The position numbers were made by a program, and so were the translations under genes. The notes beneath the pieces are model-generated. The model made no database searches. It worked only from the letters and a program-made list of their open reading frames with translations, and had not been told where the DNA came from. A stretch of 64,000 nt of DNA from Phyllobacterium sp. YR531 (GTDB lineage Bacteria > Pseudomonadota > Alphaproteobacteria > Rhizobiales > Rhizobiaceae). The stretch covers positions 248,001 to 312,000 of the forward strand of contig NZ_AKIZ01000016.1 in NCBI RefSeq assembly GCF_000282595.1. The letters are read 5' to 3'. Of the stretch, positions 9,318-17,662 are shown in pieces. Each line of letters opens with the position of its first letter. Positions within the stretch are counted from its first letter, which is position 1.

Positions 9318-9438
9318 AATGCGTGGTTCGACAAGCTCACCATGAGGAAAGTTCTTGCCTGGGCAAATGGTTTAGTCCTTCGTCACTCATCCTGCAGTAC
9401 GCTACTTTCCTCATGGTGAGCTTGTCGAACCACGCATT
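9318..9438. repeat. Dispersed inverted repeat, copy 2, overlapping an amidase gene end
   Basis: Arms 9318-9352 and 9404-9438 are 35 bases each and perfectly reverse-complementary, with a 51-base spacer. The arms share GCGTGGTTCGAC and CTCACCATGAGGAA with copy 1 at 3301-3464; the base pairs between those blocks differ but pairing is kept on both sides, as expected if hairpin structure is maintained. The right arm runs into the 3' end of the amidase gene (9411-10085) and supplies its last codons and stop. The hairpin sits between convergent genes and could also act as a transcription barrier. Confidence 0.9.
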
Positions 9439-10085
9439 GCAGATTTGCTCACAATAGTCTGTTTCTCAGCCTCGATATTCACATTTGCCTTGAACGCCGC
9501 CATATCCCAGGCAGGACCGGGATCTGACTTGCGTCCGGGTGCTATATCGTCATGGCCCATGATGTCTTCTATTTTATACGCGCTGCACAGCGCCCGGGCT
9601 GCGGCAAGAGTTGCTTCGAACTGCGCTTTCGTAAATGCCTCCCAGCCACAATCGGGGGTACCGAACTTATGACGCGCTTCAACAACTTTTGAGCGCAAGA
9701 CGTTTACGCCCCTCCAAGAAACCCAGCGAGTTCCGACTTTCTTCAAAGGCCCCCAGTTCTCTATTTCAATGCCAATGGATGAATTGTTCAAGCCTGCGTA
9801 ATGAGCGCCGTCCTTGCCCGTCCATTGGCTCTTTCCCGCATGCCACGCCACACGGTTGAAGGGAACGCACTGCTTTATCGAGCCGTCGCGACGAACAACC
9901 AGATGTGCAGAAACGTCTGCCGACTCCTGCGCAAAAAAGCGCGCAATATCCGCATCTGGTCCGCTAGCGGTGTAGTGAATGATCAGGAATTTTGGCGAAA
10001 GCATTCCGCCAACATTTGGCGATTTGATAAAGGGAACTTTGCTGGCACCTGAATAAAGATTGTGGTTTTTAATTGAGAGCGCCAT
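9411..10085 (-). CDS. N-acetylmuramoyl-L-alanine amidase (Amidase_2), cytoplasmic type without signal
   Basis: 224 aa amidase of the AmpD/T7 lysozyme fold that cuts the bond between MurNAc and the stem peptide. Zinc ligands expected in this family are visible: His37 in IIHYTA, His178 in GHDDIAPGRKSDPG and Asp188 in the same motif, with His82 in VAWHAG near the site. No signal peptide, membrane helix or cell-wall binding domain is present, so it may act in muropeptide recycling, or be exported by another route (phage lysin-like or effector-like). The last nine residues (AMRGSTSSP) are encoded by an arm of the dispersed inverted repeat, so the original end was probably elsewhere. A second amidase gene of the same family lies at 51053-51817. 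Confidence 0.85.
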   Translation of the reverse strand: MALSIKNHNLYSGASKVPFIKSPNVGGMLSPKFLIIHYTASGPDADIARFFAQESADVSAHLVVRRDGSIKQCVPFNRVAWHAGKSQWTGKDGAHYAGLNNSSIGIEIENWGPLKKVGTRWVSWRGVNVLRSKVVEARHKFGTPDCGWEAFTKAQFEATLAAARALCSAYKIEDIMGHDDIAPGRKSDPGPAWDMAAFKANVNIEAEKQTIVSKSAMRGSTSSP

Positions 10086-10147
10086 GATAAAATTCCTTAA
10101 ATCGAATTGATTAGTTCATATATTAAGTTTTTATTCCTATATGTCAA

Positions 10148-10175
10148 TAAAAATGATGCCGCTTCAAGCGGCACC
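10148..10175 (-). terminator. Rho-independent terminator after creA
   Basis: On the minus strand GGTGCCGCT and AGCGGCATC form a 9-pair stem (one G-T pair) with a TGA loop, followed by ATTTTTATT. It starts 18 bases past the creA stop codon. Confidence 0.8.
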
Positions 10176-10192
10176 ACTGACCTGAATTCTTG

Positions 10193-10675
10193 TTATTCAG
10201 GTTTGCCTTTAGTCCAGTTAACATTGCCCGCAAACAATGGAATCGTTGAGATGGAGGTCTTGGCTGAACCGTCTTGAACCTGGCTGGCATGGGCAAGATA
10301 AATCAGCGTATTATTCGCCTTGTCGTATATGCGGGTAATGATAAGCTTCTTCCAGATCAGACTGGTGCGTTCTGAAAACACGCGTTCACCACCCTCACCG
10401 AGCTCGATATCGCTTATTATGACCGGCCCTGTCTGCTGACAGGAAATAGAGGCATTGGATGGATCTTCGAACCAGTTGCCCTTTTGCAGCCTGTCAATAA
10501 CACCTCGCGAAAACGAAGCGAGATGGCAGGTCACGCCCTGCACCTTCGGATCGGTAACCGCATCAATAACGATGTCATTTCCGAGCCAGTCAACGCCGAC
10601 TTTACCCACTTCCTCCGCATGGGCTGGCAGGATAGCGGCGCCCAAAAGGGCCAGTGCAGCAAGAGTACGCTTCAT
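10193..10675 (-). CDS. creA: CreA family periplasmic protein
   Basis: 160 aa. The start at 10675 follows a GGAGAA Shine-Dalgarno and gives a standard signal peptide (MKRTLAALALLGAAILPAHA). The mature part has the CreA features: EEVGKVGVDWLGNDIVIDAV at its start, two cysteines (one in GVTCHLASFSRG, one in ASISCQQTG) that probably pair, and the closing SISTIPL. The function of CreA is not established; it lies in the cre operon of enterics but is unlinked here. A strong terminator follows directly, so this is a single-gene unit or the end of one starting upstream. Confidence 0.9.
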   Translation of the reverse strand: MKRTLAALALLGAAILPAHAEEVGKVGVDWLGNDIVIDAVTDPKVQGVTCHLASFSRGVIDRLQKGNWFEDPSNASISCQQTGPVIISDIELGEGGERVFSERTSLIWKKLIITRIYDKANNTLIYLAHASQVQDGSAKTSISTIPLFAGNVNWTKGKPE

Positions 10676-10759
10676 CGAATTCTCCAGAAATGTTGGCAAA
10701 GCAATAGGCTTCAGTTGGATACTGATCGCACAGAATGCAACAAGAACGGCGATATCGCC

Positions 10760-11392
10760 CTATCGTTCCCACTTGGTAAGAAAATCTTCGACACTCATAG
10801 ACTGAATATCAGCAATCGCATCGAACAGGACCGTATGCGGCCAATCCCACCACGCAAGTTTGACAAGCCGCTCCGCAATTGCTGCCGAAAAGCGGGGGCG
10901 TATGGGCTTGGCGGGATTTCCGGCCACAATAGTATAGGGCGCTACATCCTTGGTAACGACCGCGTTGGCACCGATGACCGCTCCATGGCCAATGCTGATT
11001 GCAGGCATGATAACAGCGCCGTGGCCAATCCACACATCGTGACCAATACTGACACGCTTTGCCTGCCGACGCGCACGAAAGTCTGCATCAATGCCTTGAA
11101 ACTTAAAGAACTCGTTGGGCCGATAGCTTATTTTATGCGTAGTTACACGCTCCATCGGATGTTCCAGCGCATTGATACGCACATTCGGAGCAATGGAGCA
11201 AAATTTGCCTATGTCGGCGTAAATGCCTTCGCTGTGGCGCTCTATATACGAAAAATCGCCAACAGTGACGTCGCGCAGGATTACGCGTTCGCCCACCTCC
11301 GCATATTTTCCAAGCTTCACACCCTTCAGATGCGCACTTGGATGAATGCGCGGCTGCGGATTAAGGAAGCGGGGATCATCAGTTTCAGTCAT
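10760..11392 (-). CDS. Left-handed beta-helix acetyltransferase (hexapeptide repeat family)
   Basis: 210 aa with hexapeptide repeats forming a left-handed beta-helix: IGKFCSIAPNVRI, then VSIGHDVWIGHGAVIMPAIS and IGHGAVIGANAVVTKDVAPY, closed by AGNPAKPIRPRF. His in SIGHDVWIGHG is the likely catalytic base of the xenobiotic (chloramphenicol-type) acetyltransferase group. A closely similar group is named as a phosphonate-metabolism associated transferase, but no phn genes are in the window. The ATG at 11392 (MTETDDPRF) is chosen over an in-frame upstream start because it matches the family's short N-terminus before RIHPSAHLKGV. The acceptor molecule is unknown. It is divergent from prmA, 114 bases away. 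Confidence 0.83.
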   Translation of the reverse strand: MTETDDPRFLNPQPRIHPSAHLKGVKLGKYAEVGERVILRDVTVGDFSYIERHSEGIYADIGKFCSIAPNVRINALEHPMERVTTHKISYRPNEFFKFQGIDADFRARRQAKRVSIGHDVWIGHGAVIMPAISIGHGAVIGANAVVTKDVAPYTIVAGNPAKPIRPRFSAAIAERLVKLAWWDWPHTVLFDAIADIQSMSVEDFLTKWER

Positions 11393-11506
11393 GTTGGCTT
11401 TCCGGATCAGTCTGGAACAATTCTTTTGCACAAATGATGCACCGTTGCCTATGGCGAAAATCCTGATAGGGGTAGCCGACAAACGCCTTTCCGAAAGCAC
11501 AAGCCC

Positions 11507-12382
11507 ATGACGACCCAGACCCGCCTCTTCCTCACTGCCGGCAAGGCCGAAGCCGAACGGCTGTTCGGACTGCTGGAAAACGCTTTTGAAGATGACGGTT
11601 TACCAATCTCTTCTGCCGAGATTGATGAGGATCTCGAAATATTCGAAGTCTCGGTCTACACGTTTGAACCGGACGAAATCGAAGCCCGCATGATAGAAGC
11701 AGTCGGCACTGATCTGCCTGTGACACGCGAACAGGTGCCGGACATTGATTGGGTGGCGCACTCACTGGAAGGGCTGAAGCCGGTACGCGCCGGGCGCTTC
11801 TTCGTGCATGGCTCGCACGACCGGCACAAGCGCCGTATCAATGACCTCGGCATTGAGATTGATGCCGGGCAAGCCTTTGGGACCGGTCATCACGGAACCA
11901 CCTCCGGTTGTCTTGACATGATTGGCGAGGTTATCCGCCGCGAACATCCACGCAATGCATTGGATCTGGGCACTGGCAGCGCAGTACTTGCCATAGGCAT
12001 CGCAAAGCTTGCCCCCATCCCCATTCTTGCCACGGATATTGATCCGATTGCGGTGGCTGTTGCGCGGGAAAATGTCGTGAAGAACGGCGTCGCAGCACGA
12101 ATACGCACGGAGACCGCGACAGGCTTTCATCATCCGGCAATGCGCAGCGCAGCCCCATTTGAGCTGATTGTCGCCAATATTCTGGCTCGCCCGCTAATGA
12201 TGCTTGCGCCCGAAATGCGCAAACATCTCGCTTGGGGCGGCTCCTTGATCCTTTCCGGCATTCTGGAAAGCCAACGGGAGAAGGTGCTCGCAGCCTATCG
12301 TGTGCAAGGACTCTTCCATGTGAAGACCCTGCGCCGCGAAGGCTGGGTGACGTTGCACTTAAAGACCCGCACAACTTATTGA
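11507..12382 (+). CDS. prmA: Ribosomal protein L11 methyltransferase
   Basis: 291 aa. PrmA trimethylates lysines and the N-terminus of ribosomal protein L11 using S-adenosylmethionine. Residues 1-85 form the small N-terminal L11-binding domain, then [12 protein letters not shown] (121-132) and the SAM motif LDLGTGS (152-158), with the second catalytic motif VANILARPL near 223-231. All family motifs are present and the length is normal. The gene downstream on the same strand in this window is the degraded toxin-like gene 84 bases away, which is not part of any known prmA operon. Confidence 0.95.
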   Translation: MTTQTRLFLTAGKAEAERLFGLLENAFEDDGLPISSAEIDEDLEIFEVSVYTFEPDEIEARMIEAVGTDLPVTREQVPDIDWVAHSLEGLKPVRAGRFFVHGSHDRHKRRINDLGIEIDAGQAFGTGHHGTTSGCLDMIGEVIRREHPRNALDLGTGSAVLAIGIAKLAPIPILATDIDPIAVAVARENVVKNGVAARIRTETATGFHHPAMRSAAPFELIVANILARPLMMLAPEMRKHLAWGGSLILSGILESQREKVLAAYRVQGLFHVKTLRREGWVTLHLKTRTTY

Positions 12383-12412
12383 AGCCACGGGCGAAATGCT
12401 TCTTTGGTATAA

Positions 12413-12441
12413 TTGACAGCGCCATCTCGTTATAGGAATAT
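12413..12441 (+). promoter_or_regulatory. Candidate promoter upstream of the toxin-like gene
   Basis: TTGACA at 12413-12418 matches the -35 consensus exactly, and 17 bases on GAATAT (12436-12441) could serve as -10. A TATAAT also overlaps the -35 at 12408-12413. The base composition here is more AT-rich than the flanking genes. Weak evidence; no start site is known. Confidence 0.3.
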
Positions 12442-12465
12442 ATTCTTTTAACGAGGATTTATTTC

Positions 12466-13515
12466 ATGAACTATTTCCCTACGCTGCCGAAATTCATTAC
12501 CTGAGAAGTCGTATTGCCAAAGAAGATGTCGAATTCAAACATTTACGGCTGGCACCACGGAACACTTATCCCCGCACGCAGCTTCGTCAACTTGAGCTTA
12601 GTCTTGATTTTCGCAAATCGCGGTTGCGTTTTCTGGAAGCCGCCGAACGCAAATTCAACGCCAATCAGCCACGTGTAGCAGCTGGTCATTCAGACGGTGG
12701 GCAATGGACTGATGGGAGTGGTGGATCAACATTGGCAGCTCGTGAAAGCGCGAAACCTATCAAAGTTGATTTCTCAGGAAAATGGCCAGGCATCGACACG
12801 CACCACCCTCCTGTGAAACCCGCGCCAACTTTTAAACCTATCACTCGTTCGGGTAGAGGCGGAGCGCCGTCAATGGGTGCTGGCGCTCTACGTCAATTTC
12901 TGCAAACCGACCCGCTCATCTCATCATTTCGGGGAACTGCTGTCGAGGCGGTGGAACGCTACAACTGGCTTCTCAAGAATGCACCTGACAATACTGTCCC
13001 TTCTTTGCAATTTACCCCGCACGAATTTCGCACTCAGCACGGTCCCAAATTGCAAACAGTGGTTATCCCGATGCTGCGCGAGCAAGTAGAAGGCGCCTGT
13101 CCGCTCTACAAGGCAGTTCAAATGGAAGCTAATCGTGCAGCACAAGCAGCAGGTAAAGCTTCAGATTTTGCGAGGGCAGCCGATTATGGCACACGAATGC
13201 ATACGATTTTGAAGGAGAATATTATTCACAACTACTCCGGACGTCTAATACCGGAACGATCCTTTTTAAAGTATGCTGAGGAACTGTCTGAGGATGAATA
13301 CGGAAAACGGGGTAAGATATGGCCTTTTAGGGTCGCTTCGTCTCGATGTCCTTGAGAAAGTCAAAGATGGCGTTGTCTGCGTTTACGATCTTAAAACAGG
13401 TAAAGGTGGTCTTACCCCTGCAAGAATGCTTGAGATTGGCCAGTCAGTACGTAAGAACTTTCCTAACGTATACCGCATTTTCGTTATTCCGATACAACCT
13501 GGCTTACACAGTTGA
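12466..13515 (+). pseudogene. Frameshifted toxin-like gene with C-terminal nuclease-like domain
   Basis: An ATG at 12466 with a GAGG Shine-Dalgarno nine bases ahead opens a frame that stops after 12 codons. One inserted base in the TTTCCC run near 12474-12479 restores a frame (FPYAAEIHYLRSRIAKEDVE onward) that runs to about 13305. A second shift, in an AAAA run at 13304-13307, is needed to continue into VRYGLLGSLRLDVLE and CVYDLKTGKGGLTPARM. Corrected, the product is about 349 aa: a short N-terminal helical part, the linker PRVAAGHSDGGQWTDG (near residues 70-85), a variable middle, and a C-terminal domain whose DV-x(n)-DLKTGK pattern fits a PDDEXK-type nuclease. Its stop overlaps the next gene. 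Frames are seen; nuclease and toxin roles are inferred. Both shifts are in homopolymers, so sequencing error remains possible. Confidence 0.65.
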
Positions 13516-14162
13516 CCACCGCCGCACATGTAAAACGAGCAATGTTGCCCTTACTCCAGCGCCACCCCGACTTGGCGCTGATCGGACGTATGCTGGTGTT
13601 AACACCTGTACGTAATGTCCTCAGTTTCATCTGTATAGATCGACGCTCCAACCCCAATATTTTTGTAGTGGATACGGCAGTAACATTGTCTTTCCTCAGG
13701 CTTACGAATTGGCCTTTAAGTGGCGGGCGCCTCCTCTACATCCATCAACGAATGTGGGACATCCGCGATCCGGAATCCATCGAACTCCTGCGAAATATGA
13801 TTGAAGAGGCTTTACCGGAATTACGACAAATAAATTCGATCGATGACTATATACACCATCGTATCAACGATCCCGAAAACTCTAGATATTTTGTTCGCAA
13901 TCATGGTCTGCGTGCAATAGCCGCCTTGGCGAATGGTGATCTTAAGATGGCAACTGCCTTTATCGACGAAGGCATTGCAAGTGGTCTACTGGATCGGACG
14001 CCAGACTACTATCCCGCGCTCATAGCTTGTAATCGGGCGGCCTTGTTGAAAAACTTACATGAAAGGCAAGCTTTCACGATCAAGAATCTCAAGCTCGAAA
14101 AATATTGGGAACCCACGCCCTTCCCGCTCGAACTCCCGGTCGACAAGACGCTCAGCGATTAA
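13512..14162 (+). CDS. Unknown protein, possible immunity partner of the upstream toxin-like gene
   Basis: 216 aa, intact. It begins with TTG at 13512 in a TTGA overlap with the stop of the toxin-like gene, which implies translational coupling; an ATG at 13542 is an alternative start. I recognise no family. Predicted character: mixed alpha/beta N-terminus with several hydrophobic segments (LALIGRMLVLTPVRNVLSFI), an acidic middle (IEEALPELRQINSIDDYIHH), then a repeat-like helical C-terminus (ALANGDLKMATAFIDEGIAS). There is no signal peptide. Toxin genes of the polymorphic class are usually followed by such an intact cytoplasmic immunity gene, which is the reason for the suggested role. If the toxin is dead, the gene may persist as an orphan protection gene. 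Confidence 0.6.
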   Translation: MTTAAHVKRAMLPLLQRHPDLALIGRMLVLTPVRNVLSFICIDRRSNPNIFVVDTAVTLSFLRLTNWPLSGGRLLYIHQRMWDIRDPESIELLRNMIEEALPELRQINSIDDYIHHRINDPENSRYFVRNHGLRAIAALANGDLKMATAFIDEGIASGLLDRTPDYYPALIACNRAALLKNLHERQAFTIKNLKLEKYWEPTPFPLELPVDKTLSD

Positions 14163-14247
14163 ACCAGTTGCTAAATTCAATGTTCCATTGCGCGGAGCGG
14201 CGCGGGAAGCTAGGTTTCGACCCCAAACAAAAGAGGTCGATATCATC

Positions 14248-16083
14248 ATGTTCCAGTCGTTTGAGGTGTCCAGCAATCCTGCTACCGGTGCACCGCGCGT
14301 CGCGAAATTGCGCGCAGAGCTCGAAAACCTGAAACTGGACGGATTTCTTGTACCGCGCGCCGATGAGCATCAAGGGGAATATGTCCCTGCCCGCGCACAA
14401 CGCCTGGCCTGGCTAACCGGCTTCACAGGTTCTGCGGGTGTCGTTCTCGTCCTGAAGAACAAGGCACACCTTTTTGTCGATGGTCGCTATACGTTGCAGG
14501 CAGCCGACCAGACAGACCCTGCGGTGTTCACCATTGAAAGCCTGATCGAGACACCACCATCTGTCTGGCTGCGCAATGTCGACCGCAAGCTGACCATAGG
14601 GTTCGATCCCTGGCTGCACACGATCAGCGAAACAAAAGCCCTTCGCGAGGCACTCGAGAAAAACGGCGGCAGTCTCGTCGCTGTCAAAGACAATCTGGTT
14701 GATCTTGTCTGGGATGACCAGCCAGCCCCGCCACTTGAAGCAGTGACGATCCAACCGGAAAAATATGCGGGCAAGCTTGCCAAACTGAAATTGCAGGAAC
14801 TTGCCGCCGCTGTCGCCAAGTCCAAGGCCGACGCGACTATCCTGACAGACCCCTCATCCATTGCCTGGGCGTTCAATATTCGAGGCAATGATGTGAGCAA
14901 TACGCCACTGCCTCTGGCATTTGCGCTGATACCAGCCAATGGCGAGCCGCTGCTTTTTATCGACAAGCGCAAGCTGCCAATGGAAACAGAGGCTTATCTC
15001 ACCCAGCTGGCAACTTTGCGCGTACCATCGGCGCTTGATAATGACGTTGCAGATTTCGCCGCCAAGGGCCAAACAATAATGCTCGACCCGGCGCTTGCGG
15101 CAGAAAAGCTGCGATTGATTGTCGAAAAAGCGGGCGGAAAAGTTGTCGAAGGTCTTGACCCCGCCCGTCTGCCCCGCGCCATAAAGAACCATACTGAGCT
15201 TGAAGGGGCGCGCAAATCGCACGAACGGGATGGCGTGGCGATGGTATCATTTCTTTCGTGGGTTGATCGTCAGGCACCCGGAACAATTGATGAAATCGAT
15301 GCTGCCACCAAACTGGAAGAAACGCGGCACGATATTGCCCAGGGTTTCCAGATGCCGCTTGAAAACCTGTCTTTCGACAGCATTTCTGGCGCGGGGCCAA
15401 ACGGCGCTTTTGCACATTACCGCGTCAGCACCGAGTCCAATCGCAAATTGCAAGATGGTGAGCTTTATCTGATCGACAGTGGTGGCCAGTACCGCGACGG
15501 CACCACTGATATAACCCGCACCTTGCCGGTTGGAACACCGACCGACGACATGAAAAAGAAATTCACGCTCGTGCTGAAAGGCATGATCGCAATTTCAACG
15601 GCACGTTTTCCGAAGGGAACGCGTGGTATGGACATTGATGTTCTTGCCCGTATAGCACTGTGGAAGCAGGGTTATGATTACAGTCATGGCACGGGTCATG
15701 GCGTTGGTTCGTTTCTTTCCGTGCATGAGGGGCCGCAGAACATCTCAAAACGCGGCACGCACGAATTGCTGCCCGGGATGATCCTTTCCAACGAACCCGG
15801 ATATTACAAAACTGGCGGCTACGGTATTCGTATCGAAAACCTCTTGATCGTAACAGAAGCGGAAGTGCCGGAGGGCGGTGATCTGCCAATGATGGGTTTT
15901 GAAACCATTACCCTTTGCCCTATCGACAAGCGCTTGATTGATACGAGCCTATTGGTTCGCGATGAACTGGTTTGGCTCGATGATTATCACGCAAAGGTTC
16001 GAGAGAAACTGCTGCCTCATACCAATGGCGAAGCGCGCGAATGGCTCGTCAATGCAACCGAGCCATTCGGTCACGAAGGCTAA
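14248..16083 (+). CDS. pepP: Xaa-Pro aminopeptidase (aminopeptidase P family, M24B)
   Basis: 611 aa long-form enzyme that removes an N-terminal residue preceding proline. Two creatinase-type N-terminal domains (about 1-300) precede the pita-bread catalytic domain (about 310-550). The dinuclear metal ligands are visible: the two Asp of LIDSGGQYRDGTTDITRT, His in GTGHGVGSFLSVHEG, Glu in SNEPGYY and Glu in GIRIENL. The ATG at 14248 has a good AAGAGGT Shine-Dalgarno; in-frame upstream starts would run through the end of the preceding gene and are rejected. It ends exactly where the convergent azlD begins its stop codon. Confidence 0.92.
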   Translation: MFQSFEVSSNPATGAPRVAKLRAELENLKLDGFLVPRADEHQGEYVPARAQRLAWLTGFTGSAGVVLVLKNKAHLFVDGRYTLQAADQTDPAVFTIESLIETPPSVWLRNVDRKLTIGFDPWLHTISETKALREALEKNGGSLVAVKDNLVDLVWDDQPAPPLEAVTIQPEKYAGKLAKLKLQELAAAVAKSKADATILTDPSSIAWAFNIRGNDVSNTPLPLAFALIPANGEPLLFIDKRKLPMETEAYLTQLATLRVPSALDNDVADFAAKGQTIMLDPALAAEKLRLIVEKAGGKVVEGLDPARLPRAIKNHTELEGARKSHERDGVAMVSFLSWVDRQAPGTIDEIDAATKLEETRHDIAQGFQMPLENLSFDSISGAGPNGAFAHYRVSTESNRKLQDGELYLIDSGGQYRDGTTDITRTLPVGTPTDDMKKKFTLVLKGMIAISTARFPKGTRGMDIDVLARIALWKQGYDYSHGTGHGVGSFLSVHEGPQNISKRGTHELLPGMILSNEPGYYKTGGYGIRIENLLIVTEAEVPEGGDLPMMGFETITLCPIDKRLIDTSLLVRDELVWLDDYHAKVREKLLPHTNGEAREWLVNATEPFGHEG

Positions 16084-16377
16084 TCAGGAAAACTGGCGCA
16101 GCAGGATGATCACTGCTGCGCCAGCCAAAAACATCGTCAGTGCATTAAAGCGCAGTGAGACGAGGCCAGCAAAGCCAAGCGCAACAAGTCCACGCCAGTC
16201 GGCAGTTGCAGCAGCAGGCGCTACAAGTGTTGTGAGAACAGCAGCAGGCACAGCATTCAACGCAACCTCCACGCGAGGGTGTACGCGTTCGAAGCGGGAT
16301 AGAACAAGGTGGCCGCCGACACGGGTCAGGAAGGTTGCCACCGCACCCGCGATGATGATCCAGAAAATAGACGACAT
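16084..16377 (-). CDS. azlD: AzlD family branched-chain amino acid exporter small subunit
   Basis: 97 aa with three to four hydrophobic helices and almost no soluble part, including ITRVGG-like FLTRVGGHLV near residues 17-26. AzlD pairs with AzlC in the inner membrane to export branched-chain amino acids and toxic analogues (YgaZH/BrnFE type). Its start overlaps the azlC stop by one base (TGATG), so the two are translationally coupled. Confidence 0.88.
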   Translation of the reverse strand: MSSIFWIIIAGAVATFLTRVGGHLVLSRFERVHPRVEVALNAVPAAVLTTLVAPAAATADWRGLVALGFAGLVSLRFNALTMFLAGAAVIILLRQFS

Positions 16378-17123
16378 CAGGGCTTTTCCTTTACAGCTTC
16401 AGGCTTTGCAAGAATAACCGCGACAAGAATGCCTGCCACAGCACCTATGCTGACATGCCACGGCGATCCAATAGTCTTCGCCGCAATTATCGAGGCAATG
16501 GCGCTGGCAATGACAATCGGTCCCCAGTTCTCGCGGCTACGAAAGCCCATGACGAGGCCAAGAAAGTAGATAGGCAAAAGCATATCAATGCCAAGCGCAT
16601 GCGTATCGGTGATCAGGTTGCCGAAAAGTCCGCCAATAAAAGCCTCAAAAACCCACATCACATAAATCGGTGTGGCCACTCCGAGATACCAGATGAAGGT
16701 GACCGGCTTGCCGGATTCCGCACGTTTTTCCGTCTCCGCATATTGCGGGTCGGTCAGCACGAAGTAGCTCAAGATTGCCTGCAACGGCTTGAAATGGCCA
16801 ATACGCCGACCAACCGCTGCGGAATACAGAACATGGCGAAAGTTGACCGCGAAAATCGAGAACACAATCAACCAGGCCGGTATATTCTGGCCAAAAAGCT
16901 CAATGCCGACCATCTGGCTTGCGCCACCAAAGATGGCGGCGCTCATGAGCACGGTTTCAAACAGGGTAAAGCCTTGATCAATTGCAAGGGCGCCGAACAA
17001 CAAGCCGAACGGTGCCGACGCAATCATGATCGGCAGCCCCTTGGCAAAGCCTTCCCAAAACTGCGTGCTTTTACTTGATGAATCAGCCTGCGATGGCTTC
17101 TGCTGATATATATGTTCGTCCAT
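16377..17123 (-). CDS. azlC: AzlC family branched-chain amino acid exporter large subunit
   Basis: 248 aa. After a polar N-terminus of about 22 residues come the AzlC signature (FWEGFAKGLPIMIASAPFGL) and about six to seven membrane helices, with SAAIFGGASQ near 87-96 and HVLYSAAVG near 136. It forms the exporter with AzlD encoded directly downstream. The substrate class (valine, leucine, isoleucine, methionine) is family knowledge. No regulator gene adjoins; the gene upstream is divergent. Confidence 0.9.
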   Translation of the reverse strand: MDEHIYQQKPSQADSSSKSTQFWEGFAKGLPIMIASAPFGLLFGALAIDQGFTLFETVLMSAAIFGGASQMVGIELFGQNIPAWLIVFSIFAVNFRHVLYSAAVGRRIGHFKPLQAILSYFVLTDPQYAETEKRAESGKPVTFIWYLGVATPIYVMWVFEAFIGGLFGNLITDTHALGIDMLLPIYFLGLVMGFRSRENWGPIVIASAIASIIAAKTIGSPWHVSIGAVAGILVAVILAKPEAVKEKP

Positions 17124-17265
17124 GGCCCTTCATCTAGGCCAGTAGACCTCAACTGTCACGTGAGAATTGTTGATCGGTATCATCAATCTCACACACATGG
17201 TGCAGGACTTGCTGAGCGGACCTTGCCTGTTTAACTTCCTCCCCGTCACAACCGAAGGAGGAGCA

Positions 17266-17610
17266 ATGGCCCATATTATTGATCGGGAAGTGTGGGAGGA
17301 CCGCCCGCTAAGCTGGCACGGAGAAATCACCGGCAAGCCCTATGGCACCAATGTGTCCATCATATTCAATTGTCAGGAGCGTGTGGGCGCAGGGCCGCGT
17401 TTGCATAAACATCCCTATACGGAGACGTTTATTATTCGCCAGGGCCGTGCACGCTTTATAGTTGGTGACGAAACAATCGATGCTGAAGAAGGGCAGATCG
17501 TTGTTTGCCCCGCCAATACACCGCATAATTTCAAGAATCTGGGGCCGGGAACGCTGGAAACAATCGATATCCACGCCAACGAGGTGTTCATAACTGAATG
17601 GCTTGAATAA
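17266..17610 (+). CDS. Small cupin domain protein
   Basis: 114 aa single-domain cupin. The start at 17266 follows a strong GAAGGAGGAG Shine-Dalgarno. Metal-site pattern of the cupin fold: His pair and Glu in RLHKHPYTETFIIRQG, then the second motif VVCPANTPHNFKNLG with His in PHNF. Such single cupins are enzymes or sugar/acid binders; no substrate can be inferred. It is divergent from azlC and convergent with the TonB receptor. Confidence 0.85.
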   Translation: MAHIIDREVWEDRPLSWHGEITGKPYGTNVSIIFNCQERVGAGPRLHKHPYTETFIIRQGRARFIVGDETIDAEEGQIVVCPANTPHNFKNLGPGTLETIDIHANEVFITEWLE

Positions 17611-17622
17611 CAAATTGGTAGG

Positions 17623-17660
17623 GGCCCCTCGCTTTGCAACGAGAGGCCGGCTCAGTTTTT
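17623..17660 (+). terminator. Possible terminator after the cupin gene
   Basis: GGCCCCTCG and CGAGAGGCC form a 9-position stem with one mismatch and an 8-base loop, followed seven bases later by TTTTT. It lies between convergent genes, so it may serve one or both. Confidence 0.5.
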
Positions 17661-17662
17661 GG

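Noticed and set aside
9411-10085. Prophage remnant around the amidase gene
   Set aside because: The amidase could be a phage lysin, but no holin, integrase, capsid gene or att-like repeat was found nearby.
14059-14247. Upstream in-frame start for the aminopeptidase P gene
   Set aside because: It would overlap the preceding gene by 104 bases and adds a basic stretch absent from the family; a good Shine-Dalgarno precedes the ATG at 14248.
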